64,000 bases of DNA. It comes from Apricaphanius iberus. Lineage: Eukaryota; Chordata; Actinopteri; Cyprinodontiformes; Aphaniidae. The notes beneath the pieces are model-generated. The model was not told where the DNA came from, made no database searches, and saw only the letters and a program-made list of their open reading frames with translations. Of this stretch, positions 38,450 to 51,478 are shown in pieces. The position numbers were made by a program, and so were the translations under genes. How positions within the stretch are numbered: position 1 is the stretch's first letter; each line of letters starts with the position of its first letter. The DNA is taken from assembly GCA_028564705.1 (NCBI GenBank), contig JAPXFQ010000804.1, positions 3,472,001-3,536,000 on the forward strand, in the 5' to 3' direction.

Positions 38450-39830
38450 ATGTCCTTATAAAGAAGTCTAGTGATTTCTACAGATGCTTACTAGCTTCTT
38501 GTGGAAACAAACCTGGCTAATCAAGTCTAATATTTAAACACCCTTATTTATTTAGGGTAAATGTACTTTTTTGAATGTAGGTTAAATCAGAAACAGAACT
38601 TACTGTTCAAACATTTTATTTTTAAAATATTCTGCTAATCATGATGATTTCCCTTTTTAATCTAAAAATTTCTATACACCCGTCACACCTGTTTGGCACA
38701 GAAACTCTCTAAGGTATCCACTGTTCAGTTATTTACATAGTTTGACACAATGTCCATCTGTGACCACAGTAAAATACCTTTCCAGTTTGCATAAAGAAAT
38801 TCAGCTTTGGCTATTCAAATTGTGAGATGTTGCAATTGTGCATGACTGTAAGAAATGTTTTATGTTTCTACTGGTTGCAATGGAGACTATCAAGCGAAGT
38901 ACTCAATGAGATGAATGCTCCTTTTTCGGATTCTTCAAATTACTGTGTGTGCAGTTTTGGGGAAAACACAATTTGATGCCAGCAGCAAAGGAGAAACCTG
39001 ACACAGCCGTAAAGATGAGTCAGTAACAGCTTGAGAAAGTGCCTTTTGGAAGCACTTTGAGTCACACGTGCTTTTGAAGCAAAATTGCAGTATCAGAACG
39101 TGGAGGCTGTGGTCAGCCACTTTTTTTCCCCTTTGAGGTTTTTGGCCTAACTCGGTAGCAATCCCAGAAGCTTTTCTCCAAAGAGGCAGAGCACAGGAGT
39201 CATTTCCTAGATTGATCATGGACGGTAACTTCATTTGGCTATCATTTGTATTTCCACATCAATTACATCCCAGAACCTGCATGTGCCTCAGTGCTGTTTG
39301 ATAAAAAACACCATCAGTTAAGCCACCGTGGCATAGAGGTGATTTGTGTTGCTTGAAGGCATTTAATTTAAGTAAACCACTACCTCTCTCCCCCTCTCAG
39401 TCAGTCGCTTTAATATCCTAGGTAATGCCTGACGTCGGGAGCACTTCCCTCACTCTGCTTCTTTGGAGATTTGGTTTCATCCATGTAAATGGCATATCTC
39501 TCTCCCCCGTCTCAGCCGAGATCTTTAGCCACTCCTCTGCTCTCATGTGTCTTACTCAAAGGTTTAAGATGTGTCATAGTGGTGTGATGTTTGATGCCAC
39601 AGTGATCAGGCTGCATTCAGAGCTGACTAGACAGTTCTACCACAGAGGATGTCTTAATCCCTGAGTTGGAGTGGCCACTTATCTCCTGACACATCTCGGC
39701 ATGGAGATCGAGAAGCACAGGGAGTACAAAGAAATAGTAAAAAAAAAACGGCCTGGCAGTCAGTTGAAGACTGCAATAGTTTTTACATTGGTTTTGTGTC
39801 TTACTAATTTATTTTTGTATTTATTTACAG
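38450..39830. other. Sequence upstream of the first recognisable sema6b exon
   Basis: No coding exon recognised. It ends in a convincing 3' splice site, a T-rich tract then ttatttacag (39821-39830). This stretch is therefore the 3' part of an intron that follows an unseen 5' untranslated exon of the semaphorin gene. Confidence 0.6.
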
Positions 39831-39849
39831 AATCCACTGTTGTGTTGCG

Positions 39850-39958
39850 ATGGCAGCAGGGGTTTGTCGCTCCTTGTTCCTGATGTGTTGCTTCCTCCGA
39901 ACAGCCGGCCTAGCATTCCCAGAGGAACCTGGACCCCTGAACTTCATCCCCACTGAAG
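39850..39958 (+). CDS. sema6b: Semaphorin-6B-like, coding exon 1 (signal peptide); gene continues past the window
   Basis: First coding exon of a class 6 transmembrane semaphorin, an axon-guidance ligand/receptor that binds plexin-A through its Sema domain. The exon starts at 39831 after an ag acceptor, has 19 bases of 5' UTR, then ATG at 39850 in good context (G at -3 and +4). It encodes 36 residues and one base: MAAGVCRSLFLMCCFLRTAG, LA, then FPEEPGPL. The first ~22 residues form a signal peptide, with cleavage expected between Ala22 and Phe23. FPEEPxPL is how mature Sema6 proteins begin, best matching Sema6B in memory. It ends at gaag|gtaaag in phase 1. The four exons join in phase to 116 residues of an expected ~850-900. 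Confident for class 6; moderately confident for 6B over 6A, 6C or 6D. Confidence 0.88.
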
Positions 39959-40932
39959 GTAAAGACCTCCTAGCTTTTCTGACTTGTAGCCTCTTATTCC
40001 CTTGTGTGCACTCTCTCACAAGACACAGAACGGGGATTTCTGGGCTGAAGCCAAACATACATGGTGATGAATGGAGGGAGTATGGGTACGAAGAAGGGTC
40101 ATGGTATAGGTCATGGAGGTCAGGCTCTCACACGAAGGGTGTTGACTGGTGTCCAGGTCAGGTGATTTGGGGGCACTTTCAGGACTAAGACCATGCGTCT
40201 AAGAAGGGGACTCTCACATTCATAGCTTCCCCTCACCAACATGCTTAGACCCTCAAGAGACGCAGCTCCTTCAGTGCTCAGACTCTGCGTCTCCACATCA
40301 ACTTGGCAGTCTCCGGCTCTGACCAGACTTTGATTGATTACAGTTCGATAATAGTGAGTGATGGTTTCCCAACCAAGTCCAGACCCTTCCCAAGCATCAA
40401 TACAGAGCAGACATTGTCAGGCTACTCAGCGCCACAATGGATCAGCTGAATTAGTGTGGGCAGCTTTCATCAACAGCCCACACAAGTCTGAAGAAAACAG
40501 TCACAGAGAAACATTCAAAGTCATTCAAAGAATAAAAGCAAAATATTAACTTACAGATTCGGAAGCAAAATGTGCACCATGATCTAATTCCTGTTCATCT
40601 GAAATATAAAAGTATCAATATACAGTATATTTAATTTTTTGCCTTGAGCCAATAAAGCAATGCAAGTCTACTAAAAACTTTTAAGGGTCTTTGTTCTGCT
40701 AGAGGAACCATACCCTTGCCAGGGTTACAAATGGTACATACAGTCAAAGTTATCCTTTTTCTATTTTGCTTCCAGAGAAAACATAGTTATTTGTAGTATT
40801 GATTGTACTACTCCAAATTTTGGCTTCACATCGATGATGTGGACCTCCTGTTCGTCCCCATTCCAAAGTTGCTCTGTTGAAATAAGATAATCTAACTGTG
40901 GAGGATATTTGAGAATAATGGACCTATTGTGA

Positions 40933-41295
40933 GGGCTGCACGGTGGCGCAGTGGTTAGCGCTGTTGCCTTGCAGCAAGAAGGTCGTGGGTTCGTATCCCG
41001 GTCCAGGGTCTTTCTGCATGGAGTTTGCATGTTTCCCCGTGCATGCGTGGGTTCTCTCCGGGTACTCCGGCTTCCTCCCACAGTCCAAAAACATGCATGA
41101 TAGGTGAATTGATCACTCTAAATTGTCCTAGGAATGAATGTGAGTGTGAGGTTGTCTCTCTCTGTGTTGGCCCTGCAACAGACTGGCGTCCTGTTCAGGG
41201 TGTACCCTGCCTAACGCCTGATAATTGCTGGGATAGGCTCCAGCTGCCCCGTGACCCTGAATTGGATAAGCGGTTAAGAAGATGGATGGATGGAT
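40933..41295 (+). mobile_element. Intact tRNA-headed SINE in sema6b intron
   Basis: A 363-bp element flanked by perfect 13-bp duplications (ggacctattgtga at 40920-40932 and 41296-41308). Its head has RNA polymerase III type 2 promoter boxes: A-box tggcgcagtgg (40944-40954) and B-box ggttcgtatcc (about 40988-40998). The body contains the teleost-typical ctccggcttcctcccacagt and ccctgcaacagactggcg words. The tail is ggataagcggttaagaa followed by GATG repeats. The perfect duplications and intact promoter boxes suggest recent insertion. It lies in the intron between coding exons 1 and 2, in the sense direction. Confidence 0.85.
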
Positions 41296-42210
41296 GGACC
41301 TATTGTGAAGTTCTAGAAATCAGTTTGGGATTAATTGTGCATTTTGATTTGTGGCGTTATCCTGCTGAAAGCAACCATCAGAAATCCAATAAAATGTGGT
41401 TATAAAGGCAACCTAAACTAGTGCTACAAGATAATAGATAGATTAATGCTGTTTAAGAAAATTCTGAGCAGAGCAACTGATTGTTGCAGTCAAAATTTAG
41501 ATAAGGCAATAAAAAAATATATATGTTACTGTCCAGTATGGATGAGCCTGTGGGAATTGTTGTCGGACTTGCCTGTCCTTAGTTAAAATAAAGAAAGAGG
41601 GCCCTGTCCCTAACCCTTGGTTGATTTGGAAAGCATTTTTACTAAGTAAGCTAAAAAGTGCTACAATTAAAACACGATCAGCATTAAAAGGCAATATTTT
41701 GCCAAATACACTGCTTTTATTTGTATTTATATCTATTTTATTCTATCAAGAGTATCTCAAGAACCCAACACCTACATATGTGTGACCCCAAGTGGGGTTC
41801 TGACCCCAACTTTAGAGCTACTTATTCTTGTTATCATCTTGAAACAGTCTGCCCATTCCCTTTAAATGTCTGGATATTTTCTCCTCTTCTCCAATTGCCT
41901 AATAAACAGAGATATGTTTGTGTGAGAAAATCCTGGCAGATCAGCAATTTATGAAATACTCAGATCATGACATCTGGACCAACAATCATGCCATGGTCAA
42001 AGTTACTTAAATCTCCTTTCTATTCTATTCTGATGCTTAGTTTAAAATTTATTAAATCGTCTTTACCTCATCTAAATGGTGGAGACTAGTTTCTGTACCT
42101 CATACCGACTGTCAAACTAAGTATTTTATTTTTCTGTTTTCTTTGAGAAAGATGAATGTCAGTTTGAAATCAGTTGTTCTTGTGTATTTCTCTCTGTCGC
42201 TGACCAACAG

Positions 42211-42325
42211 TGGTGAGAAGATATCCTGTGTTTCTGGGTCGACCGCACCGAACATGGCTTAGACAAGAGCCTCTGCACATCCAGAGGATCATCCAGGTCA
42301 ACCGAACACTCTACATTGGTGCCAG
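42211..42325 (+). CDS. sema6b: Semaphorin-6B-like, coding exon 2 (start of Sema domain)
   Basis: The exon follows the acceptor tgaccaacag and ends at gccag|gtacaa. It is 115 bp: two bases complete the codon split with exon 1, then 37 codons, then two bases. It encodes VVRRYPVFLG, a variable basic stretch, then LHIQRIIQVNRTLYIGAR, residues 37-75 of the joined protein. YPVF.G and IQR....NRTLYI match the first strand of the Sema beta-propeller in class 6 semaphorins. NRT at 67-69 is a likely N-glycosylation site, also present in Sema6B from memory. The preceding intron is 2252 bp and contains the SINE. Confidence 0.88.
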
Positions 42326-45300
42326 GTACAAGAAATGCTAACAGGACTTCTTATAACTTTCTATTGTTTGCTGCTCTTCTATAAGATTTGCGAAGCGCTT
42401 CAGGAATGTATAACAAACTGAAGAGGTCCTCAAAACATAAAGGCTTATTAGTTTACTGTATTTACATTAAAGGAGTATGTAACTGTAACAGTAATGTAAC
42501 TCCTAGCAGCAAGTCATTGGTCTAAGAAGACTTGTGAATTATAGAGAGTGTGTTTTTTGGGGGGGAAAGCAGTGGTTTTTCACACGGCAGAATGAAGCAT
42601 CTTATTGCGTTACATTCTGAGCTGCTGAGTTGAATTTAATTTGGTTTAATTGAAGCCTAATATATATCTCTGACATCTGATTGCAAAAACACTTTTCCAA
42701 ATCAAAACCTTTTAGGGCTTCAAAGAATAGCAGAACTCAAACTAGGATGAAATTATGTACCGGTAGAATTTATTATTTGTTTTATCTTCTGAGCAGTTAT
42801 TTGCACGTGATTTTATTTATAGATAATAAATATAGTGACACAACAAACAAAAAACAGCCGACACTTGTAAGATTTTATTGAAAAGGTTTATTAAAACCAT
42901 TAATCTTTATATGTCCAGTTCTCAAGTGTGCGCTGCTTTGTGTTGGTCTATATCATAAAATTCCAATAAAACACATTCAAGTTTCTGGTTTTAGTGTCAC
43001 TAAATTTCAAAGTTTTTAAATCACATCAGATGTAGTTCAGATATAGTTTTTTACACTGATAGAGATATTTTTTTCCAGCAGGCATATTAACTATTAGCGC
43101 AATGTTTATCACTGTTCTTCTCCTCACTTTCAACAAATATTACCGGATTATCCAGACTCTTTCAGCCAACTGAAGTGTCGCACACAGGTGAAGATTATAT
43201 AAACTGTTACATCTTATCTTCGGTTACCCCTCCATAGAGTGTTTTAGTCATTCTGTTATGAGAAGAAAAAACAAAACCTTTTTCTGAAGTTGCATAATGT
43301 TTGGAAGCACAGCTGCATGAGGTGAGCAATTTTTTTCCTCCCAATTTTTCAAGCTGTGATGATGGCTGACGAACATACAGGATTGTATTTAACCTCGAAT
43401 TGTCATCTTTTCCTGATCCCAAGCATGTTATTGTCTGTGGCCAGTGTTTCTGCAGAAACATCTCAGTATGTAAGAATAATTGGGAAACTCAGGTAATATT
43501 AAACAAAAATGCAGTGGTCTTATGGTGAATTTACATAACACTAGAAATGGCAGCATACAATGTATCCTAATTTAACTAGCAAAAAACAATAGAAATATTC
43601 TCAGGCAAAATCATGTCCACATTTGAGCAATACATAAAACTGCATAGATTTAACCGTCAGAAAAGAAAGTTAGTGTTCGCTTTACCATCCATGGGTGACA
43701 TGGTTCTTAAAATTACAGCTACTGTCAGACTCTTCTCACATCCTCAGAGTAATAGAAACCTTGCTGCGTTTAAATGTTAATATTGGTGTTAGGAGCCAAC
43801 TAACCTTTCACACGTGTCATAATCTGTCGTAGCCTGTCCAGAATAATTGGTGCAGTAGTTCTTGAAAGGACATGTGTCCGGAATAGCAAATGCCACTCCT
43901 CGTTTACAAAAAATCTGGCTAAGTAGGAGCATGTGAGGGCACCTTTTTTTAGGGCAACAAATGGTAGGTTAAGTATGTTCTTGTTTTGTTTCAGTGGGAT
44001 TATTTTCTCCACATGTGTGTCAGTCTGGGGAATGTGCTGATGCTTAACAGACTGCAACCATGGTGGTCAAGACAGTGAGCAAAGGAAAATGGCTTATTGT
44101 TGTTTAAACTGCAATGGTACATCTTCAGCATCTGAGAAAACACTCATCAGCTGGCCTAAATTTGAATCGATAAATGAATATATAATCCAAATCAGGACTC
44201 ATTTTTCCTGAAAGACAAGTCTGTGTTTTTCAAAACAAAAAGACTTTCTGGTCAAGGAAATTACCCAGTCCCTGGCCCCCAGCTGGTCCCACCACACTTT
44301 TGCAATGTGGTAGTAAATTGATCAAACTATGTAACTTGGTTGCAGCCATCCTGTCTGCACTGAGACGGTCCATAGGCGAACACACGCATATTTTCAAACA
44401 GACTGCTAATAAAACTGTCCTAGACAAGCAAAGCTACTGCCGTCTGAAGGTCTGTGCTAAAACATAACCAGAACCATGAACTATGTTTCGAAATGTTCAT
44501 TGTGATTTACAGCAGTAAAAGGTTTTACTAAGTAGGTAATGGGATAGTAATGTTTCAACCAAGCGCCATGATAGTAAAGTACTCCACTGCCTTAGCAACA
44601 ATAAATGTGAGGCAGGAGGGCAAAGGTACAGCACTGCGAAATAATGTTTGCCCGGTTATAGACTTGCTCTATTTTTGCCTTTTCCTCACCTTAATTCAGC
44701 CACATTGGAGGGTGTTTGACCATGAAGATGTTATTTAGGTTAGACTAGGTTACTCCAACTCCGTTTTTTTTTTCTGTTGCCAATCAAAGGTTGACTTGCT
44801 GGTGTGCTTGAGATCATTGTGCTGCTTCATACAAGTGCAAGTCCTGAAAGTGCCCCTAAATTAAAGGTCACAAACTGATGACCCGACATTCTCCTTCATA
44901 GTTTTACAGTAGTGAGTAGTGAAGGCTCCCGCAATAAGACTTTTTTGCCCAAGTCTCCTTCTTACTCTTGAATGATAACCACTGACCTTAACTGAAAGTG
45001 GTGAGGTCTGCAGGCTATATATATTATTCTGGATGTGTTTACCATGAGTTTTTGGTGGTCCTCAACTCTAAGAAGGATAGCTTTTTTTGTGGTTTACTGG
45101 AGTCTGGTAACCTTAGGGATTTCTCTATAACCCTCTCCAGACTGATATATCTCAATAACTTTTTTGCTATCTGTTTTAGTATATCTTTAGATAGGTAGAT
45201 GAAGTAATGATATTTGAGATTTTTTTGCAACCTACTAGATGTTTTCAGACATGTTTTTTTAAATTGATTTCATTATCCCACAAGTATGAAAATCGAAAGA

Positions 45301-48300
45301 AAGAAAGAAAATTAGCCATTCTTTATTTTTTAATTTAAGCTTGACATAAACAGATACATGTGCGAATGCATGTGTAAGCCAAGTCAGCAATAGAGTGTTA
45401 AAATGTACAATGAATATATAAGTGTCTGTTTTGGCAGGGTATAGCATACAAAAGCTGCCACGGAGTGCAAGGCCTGATAAGACTCCCCAATCATCCCTGA
45501 GTCCTGTCACCATTAGCATAGCTGCTCCTGAGACAGCAAGCAGAGCTAAATCCCTGCTGCAAGCACCTGCTGTGAGAAGCTGCCCCTCCCTGTTCTATTT
45601 CCAGCCTTACTAAATGAAATTAAACTATGTATTTGCCTGCTGCCAGGTGGGACTAAGCACCTTGCTGTGTTAAGCCCTGTTTCATTACTGTAAAGATGAG
45701 CAGCTGTGGATGCTGTGGGCTCCAGCGCACACTCAGCTCTGAAAGGCTAATCCATGCAAATATTAACCCGTTTATGTGTTTATATTTGACAATATGGCAG
45801 GACAAAGCCAGTTGTGCAATGATTTTAACTGTCTGTGAGTCTGCTTGATCTGCTGTCTCACTGCCAGGTTGGGGGTCGGTTATTAGCCCACCGATGTTGA
45901 CCTCAGATGTCAACAGGGGTCTTGCTCTGGTCACCGTCAGGTCAAATGCTTCATGGCAGACAGCTACAATGAAACTTGGTGGTATAAACACTGGGATGCT
46001 AGGAGGTCCCAGCTGCCAGCCTGATGGAGCTGAAAGACTAGGCTTTGAATGCAGACAGGAATCTGTTTGAAAGACAGACTCACACAGGTGATGAGGACAC
46101 ACACAATTTATGATATGAAATATTATCGATATAGATGTTTTTCATATAAATGCCTCCTTTAATGTTTGCCTTCACAGTCAGTGCTGAAATTCAGGATTAG
46201 ATGCTTCAGTTAAAAACTTTCAGCTGAAAGTTATTCAATATCCGTCTACCAATACAACAACTCTGGCAACAACATTAGCAATGTTTCGAGTTTTTAGTCC
46301 CTTCATCATTGTATTTTAAAGAAGTTGAGGAAACAATCTTTTAAGGTTTCAGCAGGTAAAAAATGATAGAGATTACACTTATTTTGTTATTGCTAGAACA
46401 ATTTTTTCGATTGCATTTATTTTACTGAAGTTTGTCGTGAAGTCATTATACTGTCGGAAACATTGGGATATGGTCCTCCTAAAACAAGCAGTTGTACTGT
46501 TGCTCATGGACAATAAAGTCCAAATGTCCTTTACCTGTGTTTGAGCAATCAACCCTCTCATGTATTGTTTCAGTGTTTGAGTTGTTGTAAGTAGTATGTA
46601 GTTGTAAATGGCCTCTCTGAATATAAGGTTTTCTGTAATTTAAGACAAGAAATGTAATAATCTTTTCTAACTGTAATTCACTCTAACACAAATTAAAGCC
46701 ATCGTTGTTGAATCAATTAGAGCAACTTCTTCTCGAGCTTACAAGTAAAGTGTTTCTGCAGCTGACACAGAACCGCAGTGCAGTAGCTACTAAAGACAGG
46801 AGAACCTAAAAGAAAAATGTGAGGCTTTAGAGGTCTTGACCTCAGCTCTGCTGTTGTCTGGCTGAGCTATAAGAAGAAGGTTCATGAGGTGGTCAAGTAG
46901 AAATTTAGGAAATGTTGGCAGTTTATCTGGAACAAACGTTGACTTTCTAATACTAAGGTCAGAGGGGTGAAAACCATTAATAATGTAAGACAGGTATTGG
47001 GGACACACATATTATGAATACAAAAACATGGTCTGACAAAAAGTAATATGAAACTTTATGTAAAAACTTTAGCCAAACTGAGGTAATGAGGGTGAGAGGA
47101 GTTGTGAGCTGTTAGAGAGGGGAAAGCACTCCCTGCCTGGGTTTTGCTAAACATCTTATTAAGAGGCTCCAAATACACAAATACTGAATTGTTTAACAAG
47201 AGAGCCTTAGGGAACTGCTGCACTTTTAAAGTCAAGGGCAGTTTTTGCTTGTCTTAGATTAAACGTATTTCAGGAAGCATCAAACATGATTGACTTTTTA
47301 ATGAATAATCCTTTTGATGAGTAGAAGACTTTATGCAATGGTCTGATTTACCCATTAATGAAACTAGACCTTAATTTTGATGTCCAATCATACCCAGTTG
47401 GTCTAATAATATGACCAAGTTGACCTTCCTAACTGAGATAAATTATCCTGCAGTATCTGCTTAGTAGCTAAGCTAAGTAGAACAGGTTTAATCATCCTAA
47501 AATTAAAATAAGGAGTTTCAGAGCATAGCTTACAATGTCCTTTAGGACAAGAAACAATGATATTCTCCTGAAAAGGGTAGATTAGTCTCCCCACCAATTT
47601 ATTTCTGCCAGGCATTGCAACAAATGCTTACACACTCCTTCTAATCAAGATTCATGGGATTAGATAGAGTACTTTAAGATTTTTGTGATGAGAAACTTGG
47701 ATGAGCTATTTGAATCTTTGCTCACAAAATGAAGTAAATTTCTTTGCCTATAACATCTTTAGGATATATACTACATACTACCAGCTATGGATTGGTACCG
47801 ATATTGAGTGGCATAATGGCACCAGTTCTGACATAAACAGTAGTAACCAGAGCAAAAAGCAGCTCACATTTCGGTACCTTATTTCAGTTCTTTTTTCTTT
47901 TCTTTTTTGCGTAGATGTCCAACACTGTGAATTCTGGGCATGCCATCAGCCAAGAGTGATGCCCTATACCACCAGAAAAGGCTAACATGGCTATCCTTTT
48001 TGCAAAAAACTGCTAAACCTGTCAAAATTAATGCATTAACGTGGGTTGATAAATTTATTTTACACAACGCATGCATAGAATGCTGCCCTGTTTATAATTC
48101 AGCCCGCATGAGTTCTCCTTCCTAACCTGCCAAACTATGGACTGCTGTGCAGCAGCATGTGTGTGTGTGTGTGCCTAAATGACATGTGAGTATATTATTA
48201 TTGCTGTATTGGGTTGATATGATTATAAATTCATAAGTTGTCTGTGAGAATTTTCTTTCCCGTCCGCTTGGGATGTCAGCTCGCTTTGCGCGGTGCAGAG

Positions 48301-50856
48301 TATAAATGTTGATTTATGAATGTTGGTTCACAGTATAGCTTCAGTATATTTCATAGTGAGTTACTGCTGAGTTAAAATGCAAAATAATTCAGGTAAAGTT
48401 ATCCTTTCGGACTTGAATTAGTGCTAACTGATTAGCCGAAGTAGCCGTGTACGTCTTTACAGTAATAGCATTCATTTCCTGATTTGATTTATGTGATATT
48501 TAACACAGATTGGTGGTATCCAAACATTAAATTTATTCATATATTTAGTTAATTCTACTAACTTGAGTTAATTTTTCATATGAGAACACACACACATTGT
48601 GAAGGTGATGTGGCATTCAAAACAAAACTCCTTTAATTTCTTCTATATTTAATTTAAAAAAAAAAGAGCAAAGGCATCTGGATTTGTGCTTTATGTATAC
48701 TGAAAACTGTAGTCTTTTGGTCATTTAGAAATGGTGATTAATTCAGAGCTGCCCTGTGGTTAATTAGATCAAAATTCTTAAACGTCTGACAGCCCTATTA
48801 AAAATAAAAAATAAGAGGGTTTTTGGACAAAGATTTGTATGTTTTCCATTCTTTAGGCATCGTTTTGAGCAACGTTTTTGAGCACCGTTAAAGCGTGGTA
48901 CCGTTTCAAAAATACCTGTTTTGCACCTGTATTGGATCATACTTAAGCGATACCCATCCCTATGACTAGCTTTTGTGATACAATGTAATAAGAGCCGCCC
49001 CTTTCTTTTACATGTTTTTCGGTCAAATTTAGCTATAGTCCCAAAAGACGTCCTGTTTCTCTGTTTATCTTTCTTTTTACCTTCTTACAGATTTGTCCTG
49101 ATTCAGCTTCATAACACACAAGTACATGCCATATAAAATTATATTTAAATGAAAAAAAATGTGTTTCTTTTTCTCCATTCACTGAAACTACGTAACCAAA
49201 GTGAGTGAGTTATTTTTTTTTTGACCAGGGAGTACTGTATATAAAGGACTAGAAGAGCTCTCTGAGGGGAAAACTAATGATTTGTTTTGCGGTTTAAAGA
49301 GAAAGGCTAATTTTCTATGTATCACTTTTTACCATAATGTACTGCTTTAACAAGTTTTAACAAGTAACATCATATCTGCAATTTCTGCTCACAGACTTCA
49401 GACACGTACAAGTGCTGCATGATTGTTACGACCTGACAAAGACTTGGATAGAAATGAAAAAAATATATTTAAAACAAAATCCCTGCTCATCTTCATTATC
49501 AGAAGCTTTATTCGCTCCATTAATGCTGATGTAATGCTGGGGCGGCCTTGATGAGATAGGCCCTGACTTTCTGCTCCACACTATGTCGAAACTTTGACCT
49601 GTTAAGCAGGGAGTTCACTAAGCCAGTGCTTCTTCACCCCCTGAGCTCTGCAAGGCTGACTAAGGGTGGTAATCTTCTAACAGAACAACAGGAAATTAGG
49701 ATAAATTATTCAGGAGAAGAGTAATGAGATGGTACCTGAAAGCTCATTAATAACTAACTCCTACAGTTTTCACTTTTATTAAAATCAGCTGCAAATTCAC
49801 ACGTACTCTGGATGTACGCTTTCAGTTTTTAAGAGGACTCACATAGACAATATACAAAGATAACCTCTCCATCTGTCTGAGAAAAGGTGAAACCAAGAGC
49901 AAACATGCAGCACAGATGAGAGACTGAGCTGGATGAGGGATGGGATCGATACTGCAGCACTAACATGGCTATCGGAGATTTACAGATAAGACCATTCAGA
50001 GTGTGGCCCTGTACTCAGCTAAAGCCCACACTTCAGATCCGTCCCAACAGATAGGAAGGCCTTCATCAATATGCAAACGACAACTGTTATCTGCCCAGCA
50101 TAACTCTTGTTCAGTCGGCGTTTTTCACAGGAACATCCAAGGTTGCCACACATTTATCTGGGGATTAAAAAGTGCAATAAAGTGGTGTTTGGAATTTGGT
50201 GAATTTATTCATGGCGTTAGGTTTTTGGGCCACGTGTGGGCAGCATGTGGGGGTGTGAAAGCTCCAATGTAACCACTTGATTAAATCATTCATTAATTCA
50301 ATTACAGGCTTTTCAGTATGACTGATAAGCCTGAATTGGGAGGCTGAGCAGAAAATTCAAGGCAGTGAGTCTAGTTTAATGATCAGAGAGAAAAGTTGAG
50401 AAGCGAAATATTAGAATGTACAACTTAGTCTGGTATCATTTCTTATATGATTGCAGACAAGTTAAAGACCTAGTAAAGCTCTGATCTAAGTGTCTGTCTG
50501 ATAAATTGGATTTAATGAATAAATGTAGCTGATATGTGTTTCACTATGGGAAAAATCTGCACAATTTAGAATTATTCTCTTTATAAGTTTTTTTTTTCAT
50601 GCGCAGTAGCTTTGCAGCCTAAACCATTTCACATTTCGTCACAGTTTTACAGTGGAAAAAAATAGGATTCACAGATTTAGTGTATCATGCTGTGAGTTTG
50701 CATTAAATGTGTGGTTTTCAATTATTCCCAAATCATGAAAACATTAAGCTTGCAATAATATATACTTTCTGCTCTTAGACATTAATGTTTAGAATCTGCT
50801 CAATGTAGTCCTGGCTTCTTCTCAGTCGTCTTCTCCCTCTTTGTTTCTCTGTACAG
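42326..50856 (+). other. sema6b intron between coding exons 2 and 3
   Basis: 8531 bp from gtacaa to tctgtacag. Apart from the hAT-like end near 48845-48962 and a short TG tract at 48158-48172, I recognise no repeat or exon. Open frames such as 43800-44057 and 45653-46102 (both - strand) have no motif I can assign. Confidence 0.75.
48845..48962. mobile_element. hAT-like element end fragment
   Basis: Contains gtggtaccgtttcaaaaata, then cacctgtattgg and finally acttaagcgatacccatccc with ta. Read on the minus strand this begins TAGGGATGGGTATCG, a form common at the termini of teleost hAT-like elements. The opposite end is not identified; accgatattgag near 47795 is only a weak candidate. Confidence 0.45.
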
Positions 50857-50917
50857 GGATGATCTTTTCCGGGTGGAGTTGGACAACAGTGCAGGGGATG
50901 AGATGTTTTACAGCAAA
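50857..50917 (+). CDS. sema6b: Semaphorin-6B-like, coding exon 3
   Basis: A 61-bp exon after acceptor tctctgtacag, ending at agcaaa|gtatgt. One base completes the split Arg codon (AG+G), then 20 codons encode DDLFRVELDNSAGDEMFYSK (residues 76-95). It corresponds to the RD.LYRVEL segment of Sema6B (6A and 6D have a more divergent ..YTV..). It ends in phase 0. The following intron is only 122 bp, against 2.3 and 8.5 kb for the two before it. Confidence 0.87.
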
Positions 50918-51039
50918 GTATGTCTTCTGGACTGACACACGTAGCATTTACAACCTCTACAGAGATGTTGCTTTATGTCTGCAGAGAGATACATGTGTCG
51001 CTTAGAGAAGACATAATTTGGGTCTCTTTTTCTGCACAG

Positions 51040-51102
51040 AAAAGAACATGGGAGTCAAACAAAAATGACATCAGGATCTGCAGGATGAAGGGCAAACATG
51101 AG
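51040..51102 (+). CDS. sema6b: Semaphorin-6B-like, coding exon 4 (last in window)
   Basis: A 63-bp exon after acceptor ttctgcacag, ending at catgag|gtagag, phase 0 at both ends. It encodes KRTWESNKNDIRICRMKGKH and E (residues 96-116). The K.TW.S...D...CRMKGK signature is a hallmark of class 6 semaphorins, and N.NDI.ICRMKGK fits Sema6B (SNPSDINVCRMKGK) better than 6D (ENCAMKGK). Cys109 should form the first conserved Sema-domain disulphide. The next exon, expected to begin with a (G/D)EC(R/H)NF-type sequence, was not found before 64000. Confidence 0.88.
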
Positions 51103-51478
51103 GTAGAGACAGTTTGTTTCTTTTTTGATACTTTTATTGTGTCCATTTACACATATTGTTCTTTTTTTCATTTTACAAAATTACACAGTTTTCTTTTACA
51201 CCCAGTTCATTAAATTATATATACATGCATATCTGCAAGTACCTATACAAATACCATATGTACATTCATATCTACCTAATTCCCCTATATAGTTACATTT
51301 GTACAATAATACATGCATTAAGAACAAAAAAAACAATAAAGAAAGGGGACTACCAGTAGTATTGCAAACTCATAAACCTTTGCAATCCATGTACTTTTTA
51401 ATTAAGGGCAAATATCGCACTGAGAGCACATTTACCAATCCCACATGTCAAGACGGCTCCTGTTTTCACCCTTTAAAG

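Noticed and set aside
39850..40188. 112-codon frame starting at the sema6b ATG
   Set aside because: Only the first 36 codons are semaphorin. At 39958 there is a splice donor (gaag|gtaaag) and the next exon joins in phase; the rest is intron read-through.
40933..41010. tRNA-like sequence with A- and B-boxes
   Set aside because: It is the head of a SINE with target duplications and a GATG tail, with no foldable acceptor stem of its own, so not a functional tRNA gene.
43800..44057. Minus-strand frame ending in a RTHVLSRTTAPIILDRLRQI-like stretch
   Set aside because: It looks coding-like and could be a transposon relic, but I could not tie it to any family, and no splice or terminal-repeat structure was seen.
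45653..46102. 149-codon minus-strand frame inside a sema6b intron
   Set aside because: No recognisable domain, no flanking splice sites and no poly-A or transposon context; length is within chance for this window.
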